A stretch of 64,000 bases of DNA, taken from positions 2,638,852 to 2,702,851 of the forward strand of contig NZ_CP022889.1 in the NCBI RefSeq assembly GCF_002269345.1, read 5' to 3'. The position numbers and the translations under genes are program-made. Under the pieces are notes generated by a model. That model made no database searches. It saw only the letters and a list, made by a program, of their open reading frames with translations, and was not told the DNA's origin. The DNA comes from Tsuneonella mangrovi. GTDB lineage: Bacteria > Pseudomonadota > Alphaproteobacteria > Sphingomonadales > Sphingomonadaceae. Of the stretch, positions 8,264-17,621 are shown piece after piece; position 1 is the first letter of the stretch, and each line of letters starts with the position of its first letter.

Positions 8264-9322
8264 ATGTCCACGCCCCGTATCTATCTGGATCATGCTGCCA
8301 CCACACCGCTGCGCCCCGAGGCCCGCGAAGTGATGCTGCGTGGCTTCGACATATGGGCCAATCCGAGCAGCCCTCACGCCGAGGGCCGCAAGGCGAGGGC
8401 CGCGCTGGAAGATGCTCGCGAACGGGTGAAGGCGGCGCTCGGGTGGGACGGCGAGGTGATCTTCACCAGCGGCGCGAGCGAGGCTCTGGCGATCGCCTTG
8501 CAGCGCGCCAGGGTGGAACGCCGTATCGTGAGCGCGGTGGAGCACGACGCGGTATTCCGGGCAGCGCCCGATGCGGAGGTCGCTGCAATGGACGGCTCGC
8601 TGGTTTCCGCGGACAGCCTACAAGAACTGCTATCGACTGGCAGGCCTGCCGTCGTCGCAATTCAGCACGTCAATTCGGAGACGGGAATAATCCAATTGCC
8701 CGGCCGTTATGCGCAAATGGTCCACGATGCCGGAGGTTTGTTGCTGTCCGATTGTTCGCAATCTGCAGGAAAGCATCATCTGCCAGCTTGCGACTTGGCT
8801 GTTGTCTCGGCGCACAAACTTGGCGGGCCGATAGGGATCGGGGCCTTGCTGGTGCGCGATTTCGCGATGCTGCAACCATCCGGTGGACATGAACGCGGAT
8901 ACCGGCAGGGGACGGAGAACCTGCCCGCTGCGCTCGGCTTTGCCGCTGCATTGGAAAATTGTGAAACGGGATATGTCAGGGACAATGCCGCGATATCCGA
9001 CATTCTTTGTGAGTTTGCCGAGGCAGTATGGGATGCAGGCGGCGCAATAGTTGACGGTGATGGAACGACTTCGATGTTCATTCGCGCAATCGCACACCCG
9101 GAAATGAGCGCACAGGCCCAGCTTATCCGTTTGGACGCGATGGGGTTTGCCGTCTCGGCCGGCAGCGCATGTTCATCCGGTACGTTAAAAAGGAGCCGCG
9201 CTCTCGATGCTTTTGGCGTTGCCGATGATGTAGCATCTCGCACGATCCGGGTAAGCGTCGGATGGAATACGACACCTGCCGAACTCAATTCGTTTGCTGA
9301 AGCCTGGCGCAGTCTTTCCTGA
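8264..9322 (+). CDS. NifS-like cysteine desulfurase, first copy
   Basis: 352 residues from ATG 8264. It is a PLP fold-type I aminotransferase class V protein: DHAATTPL at the N-terminus, the PLP lysine in SAHKLGGPIGIGALL, and the active cysteine in SAGSACSSGT. It would take sulfur from cysteine for iron-sulfur cluster assembly. It is followed by a second, different copy and a ferredoxin. Base composition changes inside the gene: the first 300 bases match the GC-rich neighbours, while from about 8600 onward many codons end in A or T. By direct count, 8341-8400 has 41 G/C of 60 and 8941-9000 has 30 of 60. This suggests a recombined or foreign segment. Confidence 0.88.
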   Translation: MSTPRIYLDHAATTPLRPEAREVMLRGFDIWANPSSPHAEGRKARAALEDARERVKAALGWDGEVIFTSGASEALAIALQRARVERRIVSAVEHDAVFRAAPDAEVAAMDGSLVSADSLQELLSTGRPAVVAIQHVNSETGIIQLPGRYAQMVHDAGGLLLSDCSQSAGKHHLPACDLAVVSAHKLGGPIGIGALLVRDFAMLQPSGGHERGYRQGTENLPAALGFAAALENCETGYVRDNAAISDILCEFAEAVWDAGGAIVDGDGTTSMFIRAIAHPEMSAQAQLIRLDAMGFAVSAGSACSSGTLKRSRALDAFGVADDVASRTIRVSVGWNTTPAELNSFAEAWRSLS

Positions 9323-9323
9323 T

Positions 9324-9416
9324 CCGTTCGCCCTGAGCTTGTCGAAGGGCCGTCTTAACTTCGGCCGTCGTCTCAAAAAGTGAAAGGCAGGGCTTCGACA
9401 AGCTCAGCCCAAACGG
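9324..9416. repeat. Inverted pair of the sphingomonad CTTCGACAAGCTCAG repeat
   Basis: CCGTTCGCCCTGAGCTTGTCGAAG at 9324-9347, given here as one 24-base element, is matched in inverse orientation at 9393-9416. The arms share the 15-bp core CTTCGACAAGCTCAG and an outer AACGG; only the four bases between differ. The element is a dispersed intergenic repeat that I recall from many sphingomonad genomes. It fills the 110-bp gap between the two desulfurase genes and could form a long RNA hairpin. Confidence 0.8.
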
Positions 9417-9432
9417 GTAGGTGGCAAGCGGC

Positions 9433-10509
9433 ATGAACTACCTCGACTACCAGGCGACCACTCCGCTCGCGCCCGAGGCGCGCGAGGCGATGTTACGGTG
9501 GCTCGGCGGGCCGGACAGCGACAGCTTCGGCAATCCGCACAGCGCGCACCGGATGGGTCGCATGGCGAAAGCGGCGATCGAATTGGCGCGCGAGCAGGTC
9601 GCTGCGCTGATGCCGCAGGGCGGGCGGGTGATCTTTACCGGCGGGGCGACCGAGGCGCTCAATCTCGCGATCCGCGGGAGGGGCTCGGGCGGTAGCGTCG
9701 CGGTTTCCGCCATCGAACACGCCGCAGTGCTCGATACCGCGCAGGATGCGGGAACGTGCCACGTGCTGGGCGTATCGGCGGACGGGCTGTGCAACGCCGA
9801 TCAGGAGCTTCCCGCCGACACCCGGCTGGTCGCGATAATGCAGGTCAACAACGAGATCGGGACGATCCAGCCGACCGTCGATTGGCAGCGCAAAGCAAGG
9901 GAGGCGGGCGCGCTCTACCTGTGCGACGCGGTGCAGGCCTACGGCAAGATCGCCGTCACCGATGCCGACATGATTGCGATCAGCGCGCACAAGTTCCACG
10001 GCCCCAAGGGCGTCGGTGCGCTATGGGTGCGCGACGGGGTCGATCTGCGGGAGGTCCAGACCGGCGGCGGGCAAGAGTTCGGGCTTCGTTCGGGCACGCT
10101 GAGCCCCGCATTGGTCGCCGGGATGGGCGCTGCTGCACAGGTCGCCGCCGAACGAATCGAGCAGGACGCCGCGCACGTCGAGGCCCTCTGGACCCGCGCA
10201 CGCGAACGCTTCGCGGATTGGACACACAACGGCAGTGCCTCCGAGCGGTGGCACGGCAACCTCAATATCCGCCGCGATGGCCTCGACGTCGCCCGCCTGA
10301 TGAGCGAATGCCGCGAAGTGATGTTCAGCGCGGGATCGGCTTGCGCCAGCGGATCGGGCCGTCCGAGCCATGTGCTCAAGGCGATCGGACTTTCCGACGC
10401 CCAAGCAAAAAGCTCGATCCGGCTGGGATTTGGGCGTTATACGACGCTGGAGGAAATCGACGCAGCCGCCAGCATCCTCAACGCCGCAGCACAGGATCAG
10501 GGTCTCTAG
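9433..10509 (+). CDS. NifS-like cysteine desulfurase, second copy
   Basis: 358 residues from ATG 9433 (a GTG at 9421 is in frame but adds only ASG). Motifs are DYQATTPLAPEA, the PLP lysine in SAHKFHGPKGVGALW, and the active cysteine in SAGSACASGSG. It is a full-length PLP cysteine desulfurase of the NifS/IscS group. It ends one base before the ferredoxin start, so both are surely co-transcribed. It differs from the preceding copy throughout and has uniform high GC, so the pair is an old duplication or two separate acquisitions rather than a recent tandem copy. Confidence 0.9.
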   Translation: MNYLDYQATTPLAPEAREAMLRWLGGPDSDSFGNPHSAHRMGRMAKAAIELAREQVAALMPQGGRVIFTGGATEALNLAIRGRGSGGSVAVSAIEHAAVLDTAQDAGTCHVLGVSADGLCNADQELPADTRLVAIMQVNNEIGTIQPTVDWQRKAREAGALYLCDAVQAYGKIAVTDADMIAISAHKFHGPKGVGALWVRDGVDLREVQTGGGQEFGLRSGTLSPALVAGMGAAAQVAAERIEQDAAHVEALWTRARERFADWTHNGSASERWHGNLNIRRDGLDVARLMSECREVMFSAGSACASGSGRPSHVLKAIGLSDAQAKSSIRLGFGRYTTLEEIDAAASILNAAAQDQGL

Positions 10510-10510
10510 G

Positions 10511-10843
10511 ATGGTCAAAGTCACCTTCGTTACGTCGCAGGGAGACAGGGTCGAAGCCGAAGGCGAGCCGGGCGACGAGTTGCTGCGCGTGGGGCAAGCA
10601 GTCGGAATGCCGCTGGAGGGGACCTGCGAAGGGCAGATGGCGTGCTCCACCTGCCATGTGATCGTCAGCCCCGAATGGTTCGATCGCTTGCCGCCCGCTG
10701 TCGAGGAAGAGGAAGACATGCTCGACCTCGCCGCCGGGGCGGTGCGCACCAGCCGCCTGTCATGCCAGATTGTCCTCAGCGAAGCGCTCGACGGCCTCGA
10801 AGTGCGGATTCCCTCCGACAGCCACGATATGCGGCGAATGTAG
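10511..10843 (+). CDS. fdx: 2Fe-2S ferredoxin, adrenodoxin/ISC type
   Basis: 110 residues. The cluster ligands are Cys39, Cys45, Cys48 and Cys85 (CEGQMACSTC, then SRLSCQ), the spacing of adrenodoxin-like ferredoxins. The acidic EEEEDMLD patch between them is the usual docking surface. It supplies electrons for iron-sulfur cluster assembly or to a cytochrome P450 or hydroxylase. Directly following a cysteine desulfurase favours the assembly role. There is no spare promoter space, since the gene starts one base after the upstream stop codon. Confidence 0.92.
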   Translation: MVKVTFVTSQGDRVEAEGEPGDELLRVGQAVGMPLEGTCEGQMACSTCHVIVSPEWFDRLPPAVEEEEDMLDLAAGAVRTSRLSCQIVLSEALDGLEVRIPSDSHDMRRM

Positions 10844-10888
10844 CCGCCTCGCGCTTGCAAGGCTGGGCGCTTGCGATATGGGAGCCGC

Positions 10889-11275
10889 GTGACGCGGGTC
10901 GCTCCTTTCCTCGCCTGGCTGGCAATCGTAACGACACTGGCGTTCCCCGTCGGCTTCATGCCGATGCGCGCGCCCGACGGCGGCCTTGTGCTGGCGATCT
11001 GCCCCGGAGTGCAGCCCGCTTCGTCGACCACCGACAGCGCGATGATGGGGATGCACGCCGATCGGGGGCATCAGATGCCTGCCAAGGACGGACACAAGGC
11101 GGCAGAGCGGCCGTGCGACTTTTCTTTCGCTGCAGTGGCGCACTTGCCCGATGCAGTGATCGTCCCGCCCGCGCAGGATGTGCCCGAGACGGTCGTTGCG
11201 GCAACGCCCGACGTCCTGACCGGGATATTCCCTTCCGGGCTCCCTCCAGCGACGGGTCCGCCAGCTATTTCCTGA
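10889..11275 (+). CDS. Exported Met/His-rich small protein, possible copper handling
   Basis: 128 residues if translation starts at GTG 10889, which has GGAG five bases upstream; no ATG fits. An N-terminal signal or anchor (about 3-25, VAPFLAWLAIVTTLAFPVGFMP) is followed by ICPGVQP. Then comes a Met/His cluster, MMGMHADRGHQMPAKDGH, and a single late cysteine in ERPCDF. The layout resembles DUF2946-type proteins found beside copper genes. The next gene encodes an outer-membrane-like protein with similar Met/His content, 55 bp away. Copper involvement is inferred from composition only. Confidence 0.6.
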   Translation: MTRVAPFLAWLAIVTTLAFPVGFMPMRAPDGGLVLAICPGVQPASSTTDSAMMGMHADRGHQMPAKDGHKAAERPCDFSFAAVAHLPDAVIVPPAQDVPETVVAATPDVLTGIFPSGLPPATGPPAIS

Positions 11276-11330
11276 CCCGATAGCCGGACCGTCCGGTCCT
11301 TGCTCGACAAGACAATCAGGAAATAATTGA

Positions 11331-12416
11331 ATGAAAACCGCATTTTTGTGTGCGGGCGCCGCGTGCGCGCTCGCCTGTTCGACTTCGGCCGCCGCCCATA
11401 ATTCGGGTGCCGACGACCATGCACCAATCGGCGTGATGGCCGATCATACGCATCACAAGGGAGAGTTCATGCTCTCGTTCCGGGTGATGCACATGGCGAT
11501 GGCCGGCAACCAGATCGGCACCGATGGGGTGAGCGACGATACCATCGCGACGACCATATCCAACCGGTTCGCCGGTATGCCGATGCAGCCGCCGACCTTG
11601 CGGATCGTGCCACAGGCGATGCGCAGCGACATGTACATGTTTGGCGGGATGTATGCTCCATCCGACGCGGTCACGCTGATGGTGATGGGCAGCTACGTCG
11701 AAAAGGAGATGGACCTGCTCACCTACCAGGGCGGCATGGGAACCACACAACTGGGAACCTTCCGCACCAACCCCAAGGCACTTGGCGATACCAAGGTCTC
11801 CGCGTTGTTCCCGTTGGTCAGCCGCTCGGTAGACGATGGCGCGCGGCGCGACCAGGTCACGCTCAAGGCCGGGTTCAGCCTGCCGACCGGCTCGACCACA
11901 GAAGCCGCGACGGTACTAACACCGATGAACACGACCTCTACGATGCGCGCGCCCTATGCCATGCAAGCAGGGACGGGCACTTGGGATCTCGAACCCGCGC
12001 TGACCTACAAGGGATGGCGCGGGAGGATCGGATTTGGCGCGCAAGCGAGCGCGGCGATCCGGCTCGATCGCAACAAGTGGGGCTACGCCTTCGGCGATGT
12101 CTACCAGGGCACCGCGTGGGTCAGCTATCGACCGGCGCGCTGGGTAAGCGTTTCAGGCCGGGTGCTCGGCCGGTCGACCGGCAACGTGCGCGGGATCGAC
12201 CCGGCGATCATGGGCCCGGTGCAGACCGCCAACCCCGATTGGCAGGGCGGCCAACGGGTGGACCTGATTGCCGGGGTCAACCTGCTCGCCACTCGCGGCG
12301 CGCTCGCCGGGCACCGGCTCGGGTTAGAGCTGGGCGCGCCGATTTATCAGGACCTCAAAGGCCCGCAGATGGCGGGCGACTGGCACCTCACGGTTGGCTG
12401 GCAGAAGGCGTATTAG
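11331..12416 (+). CDS. Probable outer-membrane beta-barrel, Met/His-rich
   Basis: 361 residues with a signal peptide (MKTAFLCAGAACALACSTSAAAH). The mature start is rich in His and Met (HNSGADDHAP, ADHTHHKGEF, MHMAMAGNQ, MYMFGGMY). The rest alternates aromatic and small residues in strand-like segments, such as VTLKAGFSLPTG and GRIGFGAQASAAIRL. It ends in a strand LTVGWQKAY with a terminal aromatic residue, as outer-membrane barrels do. I read it as an outer-membrane protein of a metal-linked pair. Its 3' end overlaps the converging mlaA gene by 29 bp. Confidence 0.65.
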   Translation: MKTAFLCAGAACALACSTSAAAHNSGADDHAPIGVMADHTHHKGEFMLSFRVMHMAMAGNQIGTDGVSDDTIATTISNRFAGMPMQPPTLRIVPQAMRSDMYMFGGMYAPSDAVTLMVMGSYVEKEMDLLTYQGGMGTTQLGTFRTNPKALGDTKVSALFPLVSRSVDDGARRDQVTLKAGFSLPTGSTTEAATVLTPMNTTSTMRAPYAMQAGTGTWDLEPALTYKGWRGRIGFGAQASAAIRLDRNKWGYAFGDVYQGTAWVSYRPARWVSVSGRVLGRSTGNVRGIDPAIMGPVQTANPDWQGGQRVDLIAGVNLLATRGALAGHRLGLELGAPIYQDLKGPQMAGDWHLTVGWQKAY

Positions 12417-13428
12417 GTTGGGTCGGTGCCTCGCTGCCGGAAGGCAGCGGGGCGTCGGATTGCGGCTCAGGCACGGATTTGCCGAGGTTCGCCCCGTCTT
12501 CGGCCTTCTTCGCTTTCTTCTTCGACTTCGAATGGAGACCGTCGATCTCGGCCTGACGCTGCTCGAGATAGTACTGCCGCATCGCGATATAGGGATCGGA
12601 CGACTGCCGTATCTCGTTCAGCGTTTTGTCGAACGCCACGCGGTCGTCGATCGAACTGATGACACCGGTCGTTATCGCATAAGCCGGTTTGTTGAACGGC
12701 GAGCCAGCCGCGAGCGGCAGTGCCGCCTTGTCGAGGATATATCCGGCGAGGTCGCGCACCGTAGTCGAGCCGATCAATGGCAGGTAGAAGTATGCACCCG
12801 GCTTGACGCCGTAGAACCCCATCGTGTCGGCAAACCCGTTGTTGCGATGGGGCAGGTGGAACGGCTTGCGCTTGGCGACATCGACCAGCCCGACCAAGCC
12901 GACGGTCGAGTTGATCGCAAACCGCGCAACGGTACCTAGCGCCTTGCCGATCCGGTGCTGGAGCAGGAAATTGACCGCGACGACGGGTTCGCGCAGGTTG
13001 ACCAGCGCATTGTGCAGCCCGTCGCGCATCGGGCCGGGTATGTCGTGGGCATAGACATGGGCGATTGGAGCGACGACCGCACCGTCGACCGCCTGAACCG
13101 CCTGGAATGACTTGATGTTGACCGCCTCGAGCGGATCGCCCGGGCTATGGCGGCTCACGGTCACGATGATCAGGCCGTTGTCGTCGTCGGATGTTGCCTG
13201 GGAGTTCTGAGCAGGTTGACCGGATTGGTCGGCAGGCTTTTCAGTGGCCTGCGTCGCTGCCTGGTCGCCAACACCGGTTGATGTGGTACCTGCGGCTTCG
13301 GCTGGCGGCGCGCTGTCCGCTTGCTGGGTCGGCTGTCCGGCCACGGCTTGCGCAACGGCTGGCTGAGCGATGCGGGGCGCACTCTGGACATCGGCCAGCA
13401 TCATTGCAACGGGCAGGGGCACGAGCAT
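12388..13428 (-). CDS. mlaA: MlaA/VacJ-family phospholipid transport protein without lipobox
   Basis: 346 residues from MLVPLPVAMML, with GGAGG six bases before the ATG. The MlaA domain (about 90-300) has DPLEAVN, FLLQHRIGKA, RFAINSTVGLVGLVDVA and YFYLPLIGSTTVRD. MlaA normally is an outer-membrane lipoprotein that returns misplaced phospholipids to the inner membrane. Here I find no cysteine in the whole protein, so it cannot be lipidated in the usual way. An Ala/Gln/Pro-rich linker of about 70 residues precedes the domain. A lysine run (SKSKKKAKKAED) and a Pro/Ser tail end it. The rest of the mla system is not in the window. Confidence 0.85.
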   Translation of the reverse strand: MLVPLPVAMMLADVQSAPRIAQPAVAQAVAGQPTQQADSAPPAEAAGTTSTGVGDQAATQATEKPADQSGQPAQNSQATSDDDNGLIIVTVSRHSPGDPLEAVNIKSFQAVQAVDGAVVAPIAHVYAHDIPGPMRDGLHNALVNLREPVVAVNFLLQHRIGKALGTVARFAINSTVGLVGLVDVAKRKPFHLPHRNNGFADTMGFYGVKPGAYFYLPLIGSTTVRDLAGYILDKAALPLAAGSPFNKPAYAITTGVISSIDDRVAFDKTLNEIRQSSDPYIAMRQYYLEQRQAEIDGLHSKSKKKAKKAEDGANLGKSVPEPQSDAPLPSGSEAPTQPNTPSASQP

Positions 13429-13628
13429 CCGTATTCCTCCAGGCAACGGACCGATCGGCGCTGCATGTGTCGATATCAATAAACCGAACGCAGTACGCCT
13501 ATCGGAGGTTCCTGCACGACGAAAGTTACAGATTGGTAGGGTGATGGGTGCGTTGTTCGTTCATGCCGTGGGAAAAAGCCGATCATGCGCGTTGAGCCGC
13601 GTGCGTTCGCGGTGATAGGGCGATTGCG

Positions 13629-15917
13629 ATGACCGATACCCTCAATGCCGACAAAGACCCGTTCGACGCAATCGTCGACGCCCCGTTCGATAGCGCGCTG
13701 TCCGAACGCTACCTCGTCTATGCGCTGTCCACGATCACCGCCCGGTCGCTGCCCGATCTGCGCGACGGGCTGAAGCCGGTCCACCGCCGCTTGCTCTGGA
13801 CCATGCGGCAGTTGAAGCTCGATCCCAGCAATACCTTCAAGAAATCCGCCCGCGTGGTCGGTGAAGTGATCGGCAAGTACCACCCGCACGGCGATACCGC
13901 CGCCTACGACGCAATGGTGCGCCTCGCGCAGGATTTCTCGCTCCGTTACCCGTTGGTCGAAGGGCAGGGCAATTTCGGTAATATCGACGGCGATAACGCC
14001 GCCGCCTACCGCTACACCGAAGCGCGGCTGACCAAGACCGCGATGCAGCTGATGGCGGGTCTCGACGAAGGCACCGTCGACTTCATCCCGACCTACAACG
14101 GCGAAGAGGAAGAGCCCGAGCTGATGCCCGGGCTGTTCCCGAACCTGCTCGCCAACGGCGCGAGCGGGATCGCGGTGGGCATGGCGACCAACATCCCCAG
14201 CCACAACGTCGCTGAGATCGTCGATGCCACGCTCGAATTGATCGACAACCCGCATGTCGAACATGCGCGACTGATGGAGCTGTTCCACGGACCGGACCTG
14301 CCGACCGGTGGGCTGATCGTCGACAGCTCCGAAACGATCTCCAACGCCTACGAGACCGGGCGCGGCAGTTTCCGCATTCGCGGGCGGTTCCACGCGGCCG
14401 AGGCCGACAAGGCGGAAGACGCGCAAGCGGGGATCGAGCGGCTCGGCGGCGGGCAATACCAGCTCGTCATCAGCGAGATCCCGTTCCAGGTCGCCAAGGG
14501 CAAGCTGATCGAACAGATCGCCCAGCTGATCGCCGACAAGAAGCTGCCGATCCTCGAAGATGTGCGCGACGAGAGCGACGAGCATATCCGCATCGTGCTG
14601 GTGCCGAAAAACCGCAACGTCGATCCCGAACTGCTCAAGGAATCGCTCTACAAGCTGACCGATCTCGAAACGCGCTTCGGCCTCAACCTCAATGTGCTCG
14701 ACGCCAGTCGCACGCCGATGGTGATGGGGCTCAAGGAACTGCTCGGCCACTGGGTCGCGAGCCAGATCGACATCCTCCAGCGACGCACCCGGCACCGGCT
14801 GGAGCAGATCGCCAAGCGGCTCGAACTGGTCGAAGGCTACATCGTCGCGTTCCTCAACCTTGATCGGGTGATCGAAATCATCCGCACCGAGGACGAGCCC
14901 AAACCGGTGATGATCGCCGAGTTCGCACTGACAGACCGGCAGGCCGAGGCAATCCTCAACATGCGGCTGCGCAGTTTGCGCAAGCTGGAAGAAATGCAGC
15001 TGCGGCAGGAACGCGACGACCTGCTGCAGGAACAGGAAGAGCTGGACAAGCTGCTCGGCTCGCCCGCCCGCCAGCGCACCCGGCTGAAACGCGACCTTGC
15101 GGCGCTACGCAAGGATTACGCCGAGGATACCGCGCTCGGTAAACGGCGCACAACGATTGCCGAGGCATCGCCGACGGTTGAATTCAACCCCGACGCGATG
15201 ATCGAGAAAGCGCCGGTAACGGTGATCCTGTCGCAGCGCGGCTGGATCCGCGGGGCAAGCGGGCACCTGCCGCTCGACCAGGAATGGAAATACAAGGAGG
15301 GCGACGGACCGGCCTTCGTCCTCCACGCGCAAACGACCGACAAGCTGCTGATCGCGGCCGACAACGGCCGGTTCTTTACCCTCGGCGCGGACAAGTTGCC
15401 GGGCGCGCGCGGTTTCGGCGAGCCGGTTCGCGGGATGGTCGACATCGATCCCGAAGCGAACATAGTCGCCGCGCTGGTCCACAAGCCGAAGGGCCAGCTG
15501 CTGCTCGCGGCGACCAACGGCAAGGGCTTTGCGGCGGATACCGACGAGCTGCTGGCAGAGACCCGCAAGGGCCGCCAGGTGGTCAATCTCAAGCCCGGCG
15601 TAAAGCTGTGCGTCGTGCGCGAGATCGCGGGCGAACACGATCACGTCGCAGTGGTCGGCGAAAACCGCAAGCTGGTGGTGTTCAACCTCGAGGAACTGCC
15701 GGTCCTAGCGCGCGGGCAGGGGGTGACGCTGCAGCGCTATCGCGACGGTGGCCTCTCCGATGCGATCAGCTTCAAGCTCGACGATGGCCTCAGCTGGGCA
15801 ATGGGCGGCGAAAGCGGGCGCACGCGGACCGAGGAAAACGTGTGGGAATGGAAGGTCGCTCGCGGTGCCGCAGGCCGCTTGCCTCCGCGCGGTTTCCCCA
15901 AGGACAATCGCTTCTGA
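13629..15917 (+). CDS. parC: DNA topoisomerase IV subunit A
   Basis: 762 residues. The breakage-reunion domain has [11 protein letters not shown], then [14 protein letters not shown] and the catalytic tyrosine (about Tyr129) in [12 protein letters not shown]-terminal beta-pinwheel follows from about 500. With ParE it decatenates sister chromosomes. Length and domain order are normal, and it lacks a GyrA-type C-terminal box, so ParC is preferred over GyrA. The position matching E. coli ParC Ser80 is threonine here (HPHGDT). It stands alone, divergent from mlaA, and ends at a hairpin. Confidence 0.93.
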   Translation: MTDTLNADKDPFDAIVDAPFDSALSERYLVYALSTITARSLPDLRDGLKPVHRRLLWTMRQLKLDPSNTFKKSARVVGEVIGKYHPHGDTAAYDAMVRLAQDFSLRYPLVEGQGNFGNIDGDNAAAYRYTEARLTKTAMQLMAGLDEGTVDFIPTYNGEEEEPELMPGLFPNLLANGASGIAVGMATNIPSHNVAEIVDATLELIDNPHVEHARLMELFHGPDLPTGGLIVDSSETISNAYETGRGSFRIRGRFHAAEADKAEDAQAGIERLGGGQYQLVISEIPFQVAKGKLIEQIAQLIADKKLPILEDVRDESDEHIRIVLVPKNRNVDPELLKESLYKLTDLETRFGLNLNVLDASRTPMVMGLKELLGHWVASQIDILQRRTRHRLEQIAKRLELVEGYIVAFLNLDRVIEIIRTEDEPKPVMIAEFALTDRQAEAILNMRLRSLRKLEEMQLRQERDDLLQEQEELDKLLGSPARQRTRLKRDLAALRKDYAEDTALGKRRTTIAEASPTVEFNPDAMIEKAPVTVILSQRGWIRGASGHLPLDQEWKYKEGDGPAFVLHAQTTDKLLIAADNGRFFTLGADKLPGARGFGEPVRGMVDIDPEANIVAALVHKPKGQLLLAATNGKGFAADTDELLAETRKGRQVVNLKPGVKLCVVREIAGEHDHVAVVGENRKLVVFNLEELPVLARGQGVTLQRYRDGGLSDAISFKLDDGLSWAMGGESGRTRTEENVWEWKVARGAAGRLPPRGFPKDNRF

Positions 15918-15931
15918 CCGGGCAAGCGAAA

Positions 15932-15961
15932 GGCCGGAAGCGGCATCCCGCTCCCGGCCTG
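15932..15961. terminator. Hairpin between convergent parC and 16002 gene
   Basis: AGGCCGG at 15932-15938 pairs with CCGGCCT at 15955-15961, with an inner AGCGG/CCGCT stem and a CATC loop. It follows the parC stop by 14 bp. There is no long T run, so it may work as a bidirectional or weak terminator. Confidence 0.6.
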
Positions 15962-16001
15962 TTCGGATTGGTCGCAGGCGCCAGTGGTGCCTGGCCAGTG
16001 C

Positions 16002-16538
16002 TTACTGCGCGGCTTCGCTTCCGCTCGCGTCGCTTCCGCCCGCCGAAGCGGCGGCAACCAGCTGCGCCTTGGTGTAGCGGGCGACCAGCGTGCCGCTGGC
16101 ATCTACGGCGAAGAACTGGCGCTTGAGCGCGACCGGGCCTTCGGCGGTTTCGAGCACGATGTCGTCGGCGTCGACCGACTTGATGGTGCCGGCATCCTGG
16201 CCGTCAGCCGACTTGGCGGCTGCACCGACGACCAGTGCGGCATCGCGCTTGGCGGCGGCCTGGGCTTCGATCTGGGCCATCATGTTGTCGAGCTGTTCCT
16301 TGGTGACGGTGATCGTCGGACCCTTGTCGCTCTTGCCGAACGCGCTGGTCGGCAGCGGGGCCTTGTGCGCGCCGGTATCGAGCGTGACGACGCCGCCGGT
16401 AACGCTCTCGACCGTTCCGACAGGGTTGCCGTTGGGACCATAGACGGTCGCTCCGGTGGTGACGTCCTGGGCGTAGGCAACGCCTGGCAGGGCGGCGGTG
16501 GCGAGGGCGGCGGCGACTGCGATCTTGGCAAATTTCAT
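16002..16538 (-). CDS. Exported protein with PRC-barrel-like repeats
   Basis: 178 residues from MKFAKIAVAAALATAA, with a clear signal peptide ending near VAYAQ. Two similar small beta units follow: VYGPNGNPVGTVESVTGGVV at about 24-45 and KSADGQDAGTIKSVDADDIV at about 110-130. Each reads as a strand-turn-strand 'property then GTV/GTI' module, as in PRC-barrel domains. Between them is an acidic/Ala-rich helix (KEQLDNMMAQIEAQAAAK). The tail is Gly/Ser/Ala-rich. It is probably periplasmic; the function is unknown. Sphingomonads often carry such genes. Confidence 0.7.
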   Translation of the reverse strand: MKFAKIAVAAALATAALPGVAYAQDVTTGATVYGPNGNPVGTVESVTGGVVTLDTGAHKAPLPTSAFGKSDKGPTITVTKEQLDNMMAQIEAQAAAKRDAALVVGAAAKSADGQDAGTIKSVDADDIVLETAEGPVALKRQFFAVDASGTLVARYTKAQLVAAASAGGSDASGSEAAQ

Positions 16539-17101
16539 TGAGACGACTCCGTATGACTTCACTTATGGCTTCAACACAAAACCGGCCATCGCAGGCAAAG
16601 CCCGCTCGGACTGGCAAAACTGGGATGCGCACAGAGTACGAGGAACGGAGCCCCACACGGATCTCGCCAGGCGAGAAAGCAATCGCCGGAGCGATCGCAC
16701 GCACGCAATGTCCGGCCCTGCACGAGGACCGAAAGCGCTTTTTCCATTTTTCGACGGGGAAGGCAACCTGTGGGCGCGATAGCGGTGGCCGCCTGAATTT
16801 GCGCTGAAGCCGGGCCACGTGGTCAAGCCGGTGCGATGGGAATGGCGGTTACCCGGGAAAATCGTCCGAAACTTGCCAGTCTGCTAACGACCCGAAAGGA
16901 GACGCTCCTGCGCTCGTAACCCGGTCGTTCCGCCGTGGTCCCACTTGCAATTTTTTTACATTCGACTATATGGAAATTGCTATCGTCGCCTGCGACGGAA
17001 TTCGATTGCCGTTAGAGCGGCCCTTTTTTTCCTTTCATGCAGCATGGCTCCGACACGGGATTCGCCCGTTCGCGGGAAATTTTTGCGCGTGAGGAATTCG
17101 G
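16539..17101. other. Non-coding stretch, 563 bp
   Basis: No convincing gene; the short frames here lack ribosome sites and protein-like composition. Base composition turns AT-rich from about 16945 (ACTTGCAATTTTTTTACATT) and again near 17025 (CCTTTTTTTCCTTTCATG), probably the promoter and leader of the IF-1 gene at 17102. It marks the left edge of a lower-GC stretch that runs to about 20.4 kb. Confidence 0.5.
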
Positions 17102-17368
17102 TTGGCAAAAGAAGAACTCATTATGTTGGAAGGTGAGATCGACGAGATCCTGCCTGATGGTCGCTTCGGCGTAACACTCGACAATGAGCATCGCATAATT
17201 GCCTACACGGCAGGGAAAATGCGCCGTTATCGTATTCGTTCGGTCGTAGGAGACCGTGTGCACGTCGAAATGACGCCTTACGATCTCACAAAGGGTCGGA
17301 TTGTCTTCCGCGAGCGTACGCCAGGGCAAGGGCCCTCCGGCGCACGCAGGCGCGGCTTCAGGCGCTAA
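17102..17368 (+). CDS. infA: Translation initiation factor IF-1, divergent copy with basic tail
   Basis: 88 residues with a TTG start; MAKEE alignment and GAGG seven bases upstream fix it. It is an S1/OB fold: [42 protein letters not shown], then [16 protein letters not shown]. Canonical IF-1 ends near residue 72; this one adds [16 protein letters not shown], a basic Gly/Arg tail. IF-1 blocks the ribosomal A site during initiation. The rare start, the tail and its place next to cold-shock genes suggest a second, stress-linked paralogue rather than the essential copy, which I would expect elsewhere in the genome. Confidence 0.85.
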   Translation: MAKEELIMLEGEIDEILPDGRFGVTLDNEHRIIAYTAGKMRRYRIRSVVGDRVHVEMTPYDLTKGRIVFRERTPGQGPSGARRRGFRR

Positions 17369-17621
17369 CACTATTGCAAAGGTGGCAGGGGACGCCTGCC
17401 GATCTGAAAAATGTATCAGAAGAATATGGGCAACACTGCATGCCCCAGACCATCTTCGAGCTCCGACGCGGTCCAATTACGAAACGAATTGGCCCATATT
17501 TCCGTCTCTGCCTCGATCCCGATCACCGAACTTCGACGCCTAGTTGCGACGATGGTCGATTGACCACGTACCTCAATCCCCTGGCCATGCCCCAGCATCT
17601 AGCCGACGCAGGAAAACTGAC

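Noticed and set aside
13872..13914. Threonine in the ParC HPHGDT motif as a quinolone-resistance mutation
   Set aside because: Thr is a natural variant at this position in many bacteria; nothing in the window shows resistance.
13476..14795. 439-codon minus-strand frame over parC
   Set aside because: Antisense to a clear ParC breakage-reunion domain; no motif of its own.
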